Shown here in pieces: positions 27,310 to 36,326 of a DNA stretch of 36,326 nucleotides. Below the pieces are notes generated by a model that worked only from the letters and a program-made list of their open reading frames with translations, made no database searches and had not been told where the DNA came from. Location: assembly GCA_003427395.1 (NCBI GenBank), contig BFEA01000546.1, positions 810,484 to 846,809 on the forward strand, given 5' to 3'. This stretch comes from Chara braunii (Eukaryota; Streptophyta; Charophyceae; Charales; Characeae). The position numbers were made by a program, and so were the translations under genes. Positions within the stretch are counted from its first letter, which is position 1; every line of letters begins with the position of its first letter.

Positions 27310-30075
27310 GACTCCTTTTCCCCCTTTTTGTGTCAAATTTTTAACAGCACTCTCTCCACAGGCCTTCTCCCCAAAGGTTGGTTAAAAAGAGTAATATCCC
27401 TACTCTATAAGAAAAGGGGATAAGAAGGACGTGCGGAATTATAGGCCGATTTCTGTTCTCAATGTGGCTTATAAGATCCTGGCCAAGGCCCTTCCTATCA
27501 GACTAGCAGATGTACTTCCACAACTGGTGGGAAAAGAGCAAGGGGCCTTTTAAAGGAAGGTCCATTTTTTATGACATCCTCTCCACCATTCACGCTTTGA
27601 AAATTCTGGGTACAGAAAGGAGGGATGTGGCAGTCCTTCTACTGGATATGGAAAAAGCATACGATAAAGTGGGCTGGGCCTTTGTGTTCACCACCTTATC
27701 CAAAATGGGATTTGGGGCAGGTTTCTGTACATGGGTTAGAGCCATGTATTCAGAGCAATCGTCTGTGGTAATAGTGAATGGGCGTCTTTCTGAGGAATTC
27801 CCGCTAACTAGATCTTTGCGTCAGGGATGCCCATTGGCTCCCCTCCTGTTTGTGTTGCAATTAGAAGTGCTTTTGCATAACATTAGAATGAATGATAGGA
27901 TAGTAGGTCTAAGCATACCCCCTCATATCCATTGGAAAGGTGGGGCGTTAGCCGATGACCTTACCATTGCATGTAAGAACACTAGAGAATCCTTTTCAGA
28001 GCTTAGAGGAGTCCTAGACACATACTGTGAACTTTCGGAAGCGTCGATTAATTGGAATAAATCGGTTTTCTTCTTACCTGCACCATTTGAAATTTGTGTG
28101 GATTGGGGCCTGCGTCAGATCCCAACAAATTCTTCAGATCGTTTCTTAGGGGTCCAAGTATCCCTGTCAGACTGTTCAAACGTTCAAGATTCAATCCTTA
28201 TGGAAAAAGTCACGGCACGAATCATGGGTTGGGCCAGAAACTTCAAACTCTCTATTTTTGGGAGGGCATTAGTTTTGACGTCGGTCGCCTTCTCAGTCTT
28301 ATGGTTCCCCCTGTCAGTACATTATTTGGGGGATGAAGCCTACTCACGCATCAAGGAGGTGGCAGGTAGGTACCTGTGGAAACCAGCAGCGACAGATCAA
28401 CAAGGTCATCTAACGAAGGTGGCTTGGGAAACCATAGCCTTCCCTAGGGACCAGGGGGGTCTGGGAATTCTAGACCCACGACAGCAGAACCTGGCTGTTT
28501 TGATCAAGTGGCCTATCCAAGTGATGACGGAAGCCAAAGGTAAGTTTTGGACACTGATGGCGGAATATGTACTAGCACAAGAATGCTCCTTACTGCATCC
28601 GGATCATGTGTGGCTACGTCTGTTGATAGACTCCTTCTGCCGCAGACACATAAAATCTAATGTGTGGAGTAGTATACTACATGCCTGGATCAGACTAAAA
28701 CCACAACTTTTGGAGGAACCAAGGACTAGATCTCAGATACTGAACCAGGTGTTGTTTGAAAATCCATTCATTAAAGGAAGTAACGGAGAAAGCTTAATGG
28801 CAGATGGGAATGTCGGCTCTTTTGGAAGATCCTGGGTGGAGAAAGGGGTGATTCAGCTAAGGGATATCTGGGACCTGGTGGAGAATGATTGGATCTCAAA
28901 CGTCCGCCTGCGGGCCCAACTACCAAGGCTACATAACATCCTATCACACTTTCGGATAATTAAAAAAGCCATTCCTGCTAGCTGGCTGCGGGCCCTTCAG
29001 ACTGTTGAGATGTTTCCCGAAGGATCCTGGCTTCAGGACCCGATGGACACCACATCGGTTTGGAAGGTTCTAGGCCCTGATTTGAGGCTAGGGACCAGAG
29101 CACAACGCTGGAAAATTCAGGGGCAGGTACAATCAAGACAGAGAAGCAGGTTTAAGCTGGATGAAGAAGCCCTACTACCCAGTACAGAAGGTTGGTATGA
29201 GGTAAGAGTATGGGAAACACAGCTAAGGGGCCTCCCTAGCTGTGAGTTGCTCCCAGTAAAGGTGGAGGAGATCAAGATTGAACCACTTTTACTGGGTTGG
29301 GAGGTTCCTTCCTCACCTGCCCTAGTTACTCCTTTGAGTGATTACAAACCGAAGACTGGGGTTCAACTCTTGAGAGCACGTAAGAAGAAGAAACCGATTT
29401 TCACAGCCAAGAAGAGACTGTTACAGCTGCAGTCGGAGGCCGTACAAGACTCAGACTTATTTAAACTCTGGAAGGCTTTAAAGAAGATACCTTCACAGAG
29501 GAATGCAGGTCTAATGTGGCTTCAATCTCTGCAGGTCATACCGACAGCCACATGGCTGTCCTCAAGAAATATGGATATCCCTGACGACTGTGTAAGATGT
29601 AATTGGGCGTGGGAAACGACACCCCACTTGTGGTTGCATTGCCCTTCTTCTGCAAGCATTTGGGAATGGTGGAAGGGACGCTGGAGAGAACTGGGGTTCT
29701 CTCCATCTATATGGTCAGATGAATTTATTCTATATGGAGAATCTTTTGAATTAGGTTCAGTGTCATCCGGCCCCTACTACCTGGCCTTGGTTTGGAGAGG
29801 AATCATACTGGAAGCAGTATGGTTCGGGCGAAATGAACTGTTGTTTAAATTGGAACATCAGACACTTGATTAACCGTATACTGTCAGAGATCCGGTTCAC
29901 AATCAGGGCAGATTGGAGGACCAAGAACTTCATCTGGTTTACTAAAACTTGGGCGAAAGGCAGAGGCTTTGCCTCCCTTTCTCCAACTGGGGACTTAGCC
30001 TTGGCTTCTTGGCTCCAAGACCCGCCCTCTCTTGTTGTCCGACAGGTTAATCCGCAATATAGGCTCGTCAATTAG
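27310..30075 (+). pseudogene. LINE C ORF2, reverse transcriptase and zf-RVT C-terminus
   Basis: Two or three small frameshifts lie between 27300 and 27560 (one in a G-run near 27415, one by loss of a base near 27550). A 787-codon open frame (27510-29873) then carries most of the protein: LDMEKAYDKV (motif A, residues 45-54), RSLRQGCPLAPLLF (motif B), GGALADDLTIA (motif C, LADD at 27948-27959) and SINWNKS (motif D). The post-RT region GRALVLTSVAF follows. Near the end a CVRCNWAWETTPHLWLHC knuckle (29583-29672) fits zf-RVT. A 1-nt frameshift near 29865 moves the last 70 or so residues to another frame ending at 30075. Confidence 0.9.
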
Positions 30076-30511
30076 AGCTGAGGATAATAAAAGTTGCTGC
30101 TCCTCAAGTAGGAGTTACGATAGCCAATGTTGAGCAATAAGGAAACTGTTTTTCCAGGAGAGACTCAGCTTGCTGTTGGGTTAAGCCCAGTTTGAAAAGT
30201 AAATTAGTAAGAGCTCAGCCCGGGTAATCTGATAGCTGGCTGAAGTTTCAAAAAGAGGTCATTCAAGAGTACTAGGGGCCGAACGGAATGGCATAGAATT
30301 ATCTCGTTCTTCGGCCCTCACCATTTTCTGAGCTTTCACGTTTGATTTTTGAGAAGCTGAAGTGATATTGTGAGTTGAGTTGTCTTGGGACGCTGGACCC
30401 GTTTTCCAGCACAGTTACTCTGTTACTCCGGGTTGAATTGTGAGGTCCCCGGCCTCAACCACGGTTTTATGAATACAAGTTGATTGCTTCTCAAAAAAAA
30501 AAAAAAAAAAA
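30076..30511 (+). other. 3' UTR and poly(A) tail of LINE C
   Basis: About 417 bp of non-coding sequence follow the ORF2 stop, then a 23-base A-run (30493-30515, partly in the target-site duplication). The segment near the end contains GGTCCCCGGCC. No AATAAA lies close to the tail; ATGAATACAAG just upstream of it is the nearest A-rich motif. Confidence 0.85.
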
Positions 30512-30731
30512 AAAAGTCGGGAAAAAGAAATCCCCATGGTGTGACGGGCAGTACAACGCCTTGTCCGTAATTATGATGGCGTGTTTTTACTTGGCCCAGT
30601 TATTGGCGTTGGGCAAAAAAATAGCGTAAAAACGTTTCTAGTCTGATGAATGTGTGCGCTCCTGTAGCGGCGGGTACATTTCCTAAAATTGCAGCTCGTA
30701 TACGGGCAGGACATTAGGAAGTACTGCTGGT

Positions 30732-30888
30732 TTAAACCACCAGTACCTTGGCCAGTGTGCGGATGCGGGGCTGCGACGTTAACGCGCCACGAGTTTCGGG
30801 GGCTTCGCGACTGTCCCGATTCCGCATCTGCGGCTCCGCGGGGCTCCGGTAGTCCCGGTGCGGCAACCGGTAGGTACTGGTGGTTTAA
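30732..30888. mobile_element. Small TTAA-flanked inverted-repeat element (MITE-like)
   Basis: ACCACCAGTACC (30736-30747) and GGTACTGGTGGT (30873-30884) are perfect terminal inverted repeats directly flanked by TTAA (30732-30735 and 30885-30888). TTAA duplications are typical of piggyBac-type elements, although the terminal bases are not the usual CCY. The 149-bp interior is GC-rich and non-coding. Just left, GTACTGCTGGTTT (30721-30733) makes a palindrome with the left end. A related end occurs at 33250-33265. Confidence 0.6.
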
Positions 30889-30899
30889 AATTCACTTAC

Positions 30900-32455
30900 T
30901 GCAGTTTACATGGAACGAGAAACATGTATGTCCATGCATGAATGATCCAACATGGACGCTTAGGAATTATGGCTATTTGTGTTAAGCTAATTGAGAATGG
31001 ACAGGTTGATTAACACTTAAAAAAAAAACAAAAAAAACAAGCTAGCCAGACTTCTGAGGCCTCTGCTTTGACAAAGAGCACAGCAGAAAGACTCTAGATC
31101 TGTAGACATGGCTTTCAGGCAACTTCCATACATGTTCCGACTGCAAGGCCACAGCCCGCTATGAGTACTTTGGCCCCTAAGCAGCAAAGTGGCCGCCCTA
31201 AGTGAAGGCGGCCCTGACATATTTCGTGACGCCTATTTTGTCTTTTCTCGCTGCTGGGGCCCAGACAGTTGCCCAGCGTCAGTTGGTTGAAGCAGCCCAG
31301 GTCGTGGGTAACAGTATCTCGCTGAGGGCCTCCAGGCTCTTCCTTTGTTTTACTTCGGGCCTGGGCCAGACACGCAGCACGCTTGACAGTTGGACACGTG
31401 CAACCACCCGGGGCCCTCTGGAATATTCTGGCCTCAGCCAGTCCGGGCCTACCGGAAGCTTCCGGGCAGAGGCCCAGCGCAGCCAGGCAGCTAGCGGCAG
31501 GCAGACCAATCGCATAAAGCAAAGGGCCTGCCTCCGCATTTGACATTCGGGCACTTGCTGCATGTTGCGCCAGAGCGGGCATGTGCCTACGCGCTCACGG
31601 GTGAGAGCGAGCGAGGAAGAGAGCGGGCAGCCATAGCCGGGCTTGCCCGCCCATAGCTGGGTTAAGCGCATGGTGGTTCTTGGGTTCTAGTGGCATTCTG
31701 TGGTGAAGGAACGGGGCAGTGAGTGAGAGCGGGGACTTACCTGGTGCTGGAAGCGGACGACATTGGTCGATATCGGCTTATACTTTGGATTGTTGTTGAC
31801 GACAACATTTCGGCATTGTAGATGTAGGCTAGATAGGATCTGCCACTTGTAGTCTGGGCGCCGAGCGCCGATAGGGAGATACGACATTGTTCCATTGCTG
31901 ATTGTGGAGATACTATTTTGACATTGTCATTTATGAGCTTTGCTGGACTCTCATTTGGTGTGATTCGTGTTGCAATTCTGCTCTTGGTTCGAGGTCAAGA
32001 CTATCTGGCTTTCATGTGTATGATGTGGAATGTTTGCTGAAGTTCGCTATCGCTCATTTTCCTTGCACGACGCATTGGATGCAAAAAAAGCCAATCAAAA
32101 TTGATGTATGGTTGGTCATAAATTTGGAGAATTTGCTTCTAATCCCGCTTGGAAATTAAAATTGATATGGTCCTCCTTCACGCTCTCAAATGAAACAATG
32201 CATGGAATCCTGATACCGGCCAGATCCAGTAAAGAGTTTTTTACTGGAGTATCTGCGTTCCCAATTCTCGTTTGCGGCGGTATTTGGCCTTCAGTTAACT
32301 TTGTCTGGACAGCCGCCCCTTGAAAATCTCCGCGCATCTGTTTAATCTGGGTCCGGAGTCACCTTTTCATGAATGCCTACCTGGTAGGATGACGTGGGTG
32401 GTGAAATAAGCTCGGATCAATTCAACCAGTTTTTACTACGATAGCGATTTCGCCA
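30900..32455. other. Stretch without recognisable genes
   Basis: I see no domain-bearing frame, RNA gene or clear element. It contains an A-run near 31021 and GC-rich sequence around 31200-31650 with short internal inverted segments. Frames here are shadow-like and share nothing with each other. AT-richer sequence follows from about 31880. Confidence 0.4.
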
Positions 32456-32460
32456 AAACG

Positions 32461-32766
32461 GACATATTATATTTTTTGAAGGAAATTGAAATCATTATGT
32501 CATTTTGTGGGCAAAAAAGTATGAAATTCTGGGTGTATCTGGACTTAGGCAAAGTCCAGATACATATGTTTGCATAACATATGTATTGGGGCATTTTCAG
32601 AATGCCGCACCCTCGAATTTCATGCTTTTTACATATGTATCTGGACTTTTTTTAAGTCCGGATACACCCATGGGGTACCACGTTTTCAGAACGCCACACC
32701 CTCGAATTTCATGCTTTTTGCCCAAAAAATGATATTTCAATTTCGTTCAGAAAATATAATATCGAT
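32461..32766. mobile_element. Foldback element with ~65-bp terminal inverted repeats
   Basis: The left arm 32461-32529 and right arm 32704-32766 are inverted, sharing ATATTATATTTT, GAAATTGAAAT, GGGCAAAAA and ATGAAATTC. The interior has two related halves. Each has a GTATCTGGACTT/AAGTCC-GATAC hairpin (32535-32563 and 32637-32665) followed by a TTTTCAGAA-GCC-CACCCTCG block (32592-32630 and 32681-32719). The whole RNA could fold into a long branched hairpin. No ORF is present. Confidence 0.78.
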
Positions 32767-33249
32767 GTTCTACAGTCTATCAGTCAGCAGCAGTGCGCAG
32801 ATCAAGATGAAATACACCCCTGAACTCGATTGGTGCCCCCATCAACAGGCCCAGCTCAGTTGGTCCACCATGGACTGCTGAAATACTAACACAAGTGTTC
32901 AGATGCAATCAAATGACAGGAAAAAAATAAATTTAAATCATTCTGAAATACCTAAGGTGGTCATTCCAATGATGATACCTCAAGCAAGTCACCTTTTCCA
33001 AAAAAAAAATAAAAAAAAAATAGGCGGTGCACCAATGAAGAGAAACAAAACAGATAGATGGGAGCCAAGGGCGCAGCAGTCGAGATTTTAAAGAAAGACG
33101 ACACAAAAATAAAATTGATAAGATCAGAAGACCATAAAATGAAAATTTGCAAAATACCCCTGGAAGTTGGAGTATATGCTAAAATACCCCGAAGAGATCT
33201 GGATAGAGCTGAATATCTATACAACATTTCAAAAGTTTGTGAAACGCCC
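32767..33249. other. AT-rich stretch without genes
   Basis: No recognised features apart from an A-run around 33000-33021 and A-rich purine sequence to about 33130. Confidence 0.4.
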
Positions 33250-33345
33250 TTAAACCACCAGTACCCAGTGTCTTTCGCCGTATGACGTACGGAGCTTTTT
33301 TCGTACGGCCGTACGTTAGTACGGGCGTACGTACGTACCCGTACC
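33250..33345. repeat. TTAA-ACCACCAGTACC element end followed by CGTACG-rich DNA
   Basis: TTAAACCACCAGTACC (33250-33265) repeats the end of the 30.73-kb element, again next to TTAA. It is followed by a cluster of overlapping CGTACG palindromes (33284-33340). No matching right end with TTAA was found, so this may be a truncated copy. Confidence 0.5.
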
Positions 33346-33415
33346 AACTGACGAAAATCCCCCCAAAGAAAACGAAAAAAAAAAATATATATATATTCTG
33401 TTTGTGACGATATAT

Positions 33416-33452
33416 ATGGGGTTGTAGAGCTTTTCGTGCTCTACAGCCCCAT
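33416..33452. repeat. 15-bp stem hairpin followed by T-run
   Basis: ATGGGGTTGTAGAGC (33416-33430) and GCTCTACAGCCCCAT (33438-33452) pair along 15 positions with one G-U, around a 7-nt loop, and T-rich sequence follows. It looks like a bacterial terminator, but nothing here is bacterial. It is best seen as a small foldback or part of a larger element. Confidence 0.8.
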
Positions 33453-33542
33453 TTTTTTTATTTTATTTTTTGGTCTTTTTTTATATTTTTAGAAATAGAA
33501 ATCATAAAAGCGGGGAAAAAAAAACAAAATAAAGAAATAAAA

Positions 33543-33544
<2 letters not shown>

Positions 33545-33588
<44 letters not shown>

Positions 33589-33704
33589 GGGGAAGGGGTC
33601 GCCCCCCCCACCCCCACCCGATCAGACACACACACAAACACATACTTACATGCGCAGGGTTTGATAGCAGCTTTTTCCGTTTTTTTCTTTTTTTTTTTCT
33701 TTTT

Positions 33705-33735
<31 letters not shown>

Positions 33736-33794
33736 ATTGATTGATTGGTGGGGGAGGGGTCGCCCCCCCCAACTGCACCCTATCTCACACACAC

Positions 33795-33840
<46 letters not shown>

Positions 33841-33880
33841 TGCGTAAGGTTTGTAATCGGCTTTTTTTTTTCTTTTTTTT

Positions 33881-33927
<47 letters not shown>

Positions 33928-33960
33928 AGGGGAGGGGTCGCCCCCCCCTCCCATCTGGGG
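33545..33960. repeat. Higher-order tandem repeat: (GATT)n - GGGGTCGCCCC - (CA)n - T-run, three units
   Basis: Each unit has a GATT (or GCTT) tetranucleotide array, then GATTGGTGGGG-AGGGGTCGCCCCCC, then a CA-rich tract, then a TTTG-TA-CGGC/GCAGC segment and a T-run. The GGGGTCGCC landmark lies at about 33595, 33756 and 33934, giving periods of 161 and 178 bp. The third unit is partial. The Asn-Gln-Ser-Ile repeat frames on the minus strand are products of the GATT arrays and are not genes. Confidence 0.88.
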
Positions 33961-34036
33961 GGGTGCCCCCAGACATGCACAACCCCCACACCCCTTCAAA
34001 TCTCCAACCCCCCCCCCAGAAGGCCGCGAAAAGCCT

Positions 34037-34130
34037 TCGTACGGCCGTTCGTACGGGCCGTACGAACGCCCTGGGCCCCGTACGTATGGACCGTATCCCG
34101 TTCGGACGGACCGTATCCGTACGGGTGTAC
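34037..34130. repeat. Second CGTACG-rich palindromic cluster
   Basis: It contains at least five CGTACG or near copies within about 90 bp (TTCGTACGGCCGTTCGTACG and on) and several CCGTATCC/GGACGG variants. It mirrors the cluster at 33284-33340 on the other side of the triplicated GATT/CA units. The two could be ends of one larger element. Confidence 0.6.
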
Positions 34131-34258
34131 ACACTGCCAGTACCTCCGCCCGTTTTTTTTTTTTTTTTTTGTCGCGGCCGTTAACGCACGACTTTCGGGT
34201 GGCAGAGAGGTACGGGGTCGCATCTTAAGGGTCTACGAACTTGGGTCTCCTGCGCCCT

Positions 34259-34285
34259 TATCTGGCGCGTTATGAGCGCCAGATA
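34259..34285. repeat. Perfect 10-bp stem hairpin
   Basis: TATCTGGCGC (34259-34268) and GCGCCAGATA (34276-34285) pair perfectly around a 7-nt loop. Confidence 0.75.
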
Positions 34286-34436
34286 CAGGCACCCTACCGA
34301 AATCCTCCAAGCCTCGAACCTCAACGGTTCGGCAGCGCTCGGCGCGCAGGGGCTTACGAGCCCTGGGCAACGAGTGGCCAAAGGTACTGGTGATCTGAGG
34401 ACGGGGCCCCTTGATTCCCCAGGATGTGCAGCACCA

Positions 34437-34500
34437 CTGTGCAAGTCGCCCGGGGGTTACCTGCACAGGACACGGCTGTGCAAGTAGGCCCGGTGGTTAG
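34437..34500. repeat. Short diverged direct repeat
   Basis: CTGTGCAAGTCGCCCGGGGG (from 34437) recurs as CTGTGCAAGTAGGCCCGGTG (from 34473), each followed by GTTA, 36 bp apart. The cause is unknown. Confidence 0.55.
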
Positions 34501-34631
34501 TGGCCTGCAGGGAGAGTTTTTCTGCGCATGGGCAGGAGACTAATCGCACTCGATTGTTTCTTGTTTCGAGTGTTTGCAGTCAAGGGGGTGGAAGGGGGGT
34601 ATAAATTGGTTTCTGAGGGAGCCTTAGTATG

Positions 34632-34753
34632 AGGGCGTATTCACACTGAGTCTATCCTTAATGTATGTGACCGTATTTACAGCCGCACTTGCATGCATCT
34701 GACTGCAATCACGTCCTCAAATAAGTAAAAGAGTCCCAGTGTGAGTGTGCCCT
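34632..34753. mobile_element. MITE-like element with AGGGC terminal inverted repeats
   Basis: AGGGCGTATTCACACTGA (34632-34649) is inverted as CAGTGTGAGTGTGCCCT (34737-34753) with a few mismatches. The element is 122 bp and non-coding. The AGGGC...TTCACACT style of end recalls hAT-like MITEs, but no 8-bp target duplication is visible. Classification is inference. Confidence 0.55.
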
Positions 34754-34859
34754 GATTCTGTTGTTTTCATTTTTTTGTCTTGGATTCCGTGATGAATTCT
34801 GAGGTTACCCTCAGCCAAAAGTCGTTTGTATTGCAATTCTACACAACATTTTTTTTTTT

Positions 34860-35440
34860 GTTATTTTTTGTTTTGGCACTGGTGCTGCCAGGAACGATGT
34901 CCCGGGTTCATGCCAGGCCAGCCACCCGGGTGTATCCGGGCACAAGTGGCTTGCCCGGGCGCCCAGACAAACAGCTTAGCATTTGGATTTAAATCTTTTT
35001 GACAGAACACAAAGTCGAGCAATTCCCTGACAGGAATAAACAACAACATTTAACATTTAACAGACTTCTGAAATTTCAGCAGGGTATACCGGCTCTACCC
35101 ACATCTTATAGTGATAGTTTGGTATATATGTGAACTTTCAGGGCATTTTGCAAATTTCCCCTACAGTAAAGCAGAGAGTGCCAATCCTCATTCTTTTGTT
35201 TTGCGAAAACTAGGGCGCAGTTGAAACAGTATTCACCGGTTTGCAGTAGCTGATGCAGATCACAGGGCTCGATCCCTAGTTCCCCACCTTACCTGTGTAC
35301 AGTATCTGTGTCAACCCGTAGAATTGAACCTGCGACCTGTAGGACTGCCAGTGGTAGGTAGGATTTCGTAGGTCACAGGGTAGAAGGGATTCGAACTGTA
35401 GACCTGTCGGGTAGGAGTCTAGACAGTCCAGAGGTCGTAG
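34860..35440. other. Stretch without recognisable genes
   Basis: Holds an A-rich/GC-mixed stretch and three segments resembling the TpsiC box of tRNAs (near 35266, 35320 and 35385). I could not fold a tRNA around any of them. Confidence 0.35.
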
Positions 35441-35451
35441 CTGTAGACTGT

Positions 35452-35535
35452 CCGAAGGGTCAAGGTCGTAGGTGCTACTTACCTGAAAGGGCAAAGTCGT
35501 AGCTGCTGCAGTACCGAAAGGCCAAGGTCGAAGTT
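35452..35535. repeat. Three imperfect tandem units (~32 bp)
   Basis: CGAAGGGTCAAGGTCGTAG (35452), GAAAGGGCAAAGTCGTAG (35485) and CGAAAGGCCAAGGTCGAAG (35515) form a diverged tandem array with about 30-33-bp spacing. The array follows similar GTCGTAG-containing sequence to the left. Confidence 0.6.
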
Positions 35536-35539
35536 TCTA

Positions 35540-36200
35540 GAAGTGGCATTTCGGAGTCAGCCTACGTTAGGCAGAGGCAAGTGGTCAAGTGGTGGAGGTC
35601 CACCTTGCACAGTCAGCAGTCCCAGACCACCCAGTTCGGTCCAGTCCAGCAAGTACCGTCGGGGGACTGTGTGCACCATGGGCCAAGGGACACAGGGCAG
35701 ACCAACGCAACACAGAAGTATAAATCAAGAGGCTGCGCCCAGCCATTCATTCATTCATGCGGAAGCCATGCGGAAGCGCTGCCTCAGCGTCTTGTGCAAG
35801 GAGGTCTGCAGGAGGCCCGAAGACGAAGTGGGCGAGAGTGAAGCAGTGTAGCCATAGTAGGTAGCGGCAGCCATAGCTGCCGTAGCTTAGTGTAGAGTGT
35901 AGTGTGTGTGTACTGTGTGAGTGTGCAGAGTGATGCGTGTGGGACATCCAGGGTGATCCAGAGAGTGTGAACAGTGAGTTGTTGGGCGCCCAGCCGCCAT
36001 AGCCAATTACAAGGGAACTCTTATCTGGTTGCGATATCTCTGAGTACTGTGTGGGCGCATGTCGCCAGGTTGCTGTTTCGCTGGTTACATGCATGAAGAG
36101 CGTGAGTGAGTCGAGTCTGATTGCACTGGTATCGGAGCTGGTACCCGTTGTTCCACGCGCCGTTGTGTGCAGGGCTGATGTAGCGGTACCCCTACGGCCC
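35540..36200. other. Stretch without recognisable genes
   Basis: No domain-bearing frame was recognised. It contains a CATTCATTCATT run near 35745 and TGTG-rich sequence near 35890-35935. Frames are of shadow type. Confidence 0.35.
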
Positions 36201-36210
36201 GGCAGTGAGG

Positions 36211-36301
36211 CCGGACCAGTTTCAGGCCGGCGGCCTGACCCTGGTCCGGTACCAGGTTTTCCCGTACCTGGACCTAGGCCGGTATATCACTTCGGCCTAG
36301 G
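36211..36301. repeat. Cluster of nested GC-rich hairpins at the right end
   Basis: CCGGACCAG (36211-36219) pairs with CTGGTCCGG (36241-36249), enclosing CAGGCC/GGCCTG (36223-36228 and 36232-36237). Then CCTAGGCCG (36273-36281) pairs with CGGCCTAGG (36293-36301) around an 11-nt loop. Dense perfect arms suggest the end of a foldback element cut by the window border. Confidence 0.75.
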
Positions 36302-36326
36302 CCCAGGGCGGGAGGTTCATTCATTC

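Larger units (their letters stand above)
22872..30511 (+). mobile_element. LINE C: full-length L1-like retrotransposon with poly(A) tail
   Basis: The element spans about 7.64 kb between two copies of a 14-18-bp target-site duplication. It consists of a 531-bp leader, ORF1 (23403-25853), ORF2 (25837-30075), a 3' UTR and 23 A. It serves as the reference for interpreting LINEs A and B. ORF1 and ORF2 carry several frameshifts and stops, so it is not autonomous, yet its ends are intact. Endonuclease, RT and C-terminal zf-RVT place it with plant-type L1 elements (family knowledge). Confidence 0.95.

Noticed and set aside
33416-33460. Rho-independent terminator
   Set aside because: Hairpin plus T-run fits by shape, but the context is eukaryotic repeat DNA without bacterial genes.
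33545-33960. CRISPR array
   Set aside because: The repeated units contain microsatellites and are not short conserved repeats with unique spacers; the setting is eukaryotic.
33458-34134. Minus-strand frames rich in Asn-Gln-Ser-Ile or Cys-Val repeats
   Set aside because: These are translations of GATT and CA microsatellites with no other coding sign.
35260-35400. Three tRNA B-box-like strings (for example GGATTCGAAC on one strand)
   Set aside because: No acceptor, D or anticodon arms could be paired around them, and the supposed T-stems do not pair. Not reported as tRNA or tRNA-derived SINE.

Overview
This window is non-genic eukaryotic repeat DNA. I found no convincing host protein gene. 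It is dominated by decayed retrotransposons (three L1-like LINE copies, named A, B and C here, and one Penelope-like element, PLE), by snRNA-derived retrocopies, short poly(A)-tailed retroposons, foldback/MITE-like elements and microsatellites. LINEs with a C-terminal zf-RVT knuckle, a PLE whose GIY-YIG nuclease lies N-terminal to its reverse transcriptase, and a plant-like U6 sequence all suggest the green lineage. My guess is a streptophyte alga such as Chara; that is inference from memory, not a search.

Layout. (1) 0-0.8 kb: AT-rich DNA with a CA microsatellite. (2) 0.8-7.3 kb: LINE A, minus strand, 3' truncated, with a 38-bp sequencing adapter (Nextera mate-pair junction) left inside its ORF1. 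(3) 7.3-12.5 kb: LINE B, plus strand, head-to-head with A, cut off inside ORF2. (4) 12.5-16.2 kb: a PLE on the minus strand, meeting LINE B tail-to-tail. In order it has a leader hammerhead ribozyme, CCHC knuckle, coiled coil, SAP-like segment, GIY-YIG nuclease and the first part of a PLE reverse transcriptase. (5) 16.4-19.3 kb: GT/GA microsatellites and a ~350-bp tandem duplication. (6) 19.3-22.8 kb: a nest of small retroposons, including a U6 retropseudogene with a 14-bp target-site duplication, U6- and U2-tailed chimeras, a TTCGAAA-rich repeat family in both orientations, long foldbacks and a U2-like sequence. (7) 22.85-30.53 kb: LINE C, full length with poly(A) tail and target-site duplication but with dead ORFs. 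(8) 30.5-36.3 kb: short inverted-repeat elements, a triplicated GATT/CACA unit flanked by CGTACG-rich DNA, and a GC-rich hairpin cluster at the right end.

How the parts relate. The LINEs share one plan: a structured 5' leader, ORF1 (N-terminal domain, CX2CX4HX6C knuckle, Lys/Glu-rich middle, conserved C-terminal domain) and ORF2 (AP endonuclease, reverse transcriptase with an LADD motif, zf-RVT). In A and C ORF2 starts 17 nt inside ORF1. Their TPRT machinery is the likely source of the poly(A)-tailed snRNA copies, since the U6 copy has the hallmarks of LINE mobilisation. The PLE is an independent retroelement whose hammerhead fits the known PLE-ribozyme association. Its combination of a gag-like N-terminus with an N-terminal GIY-YIG is the most novel thing here.
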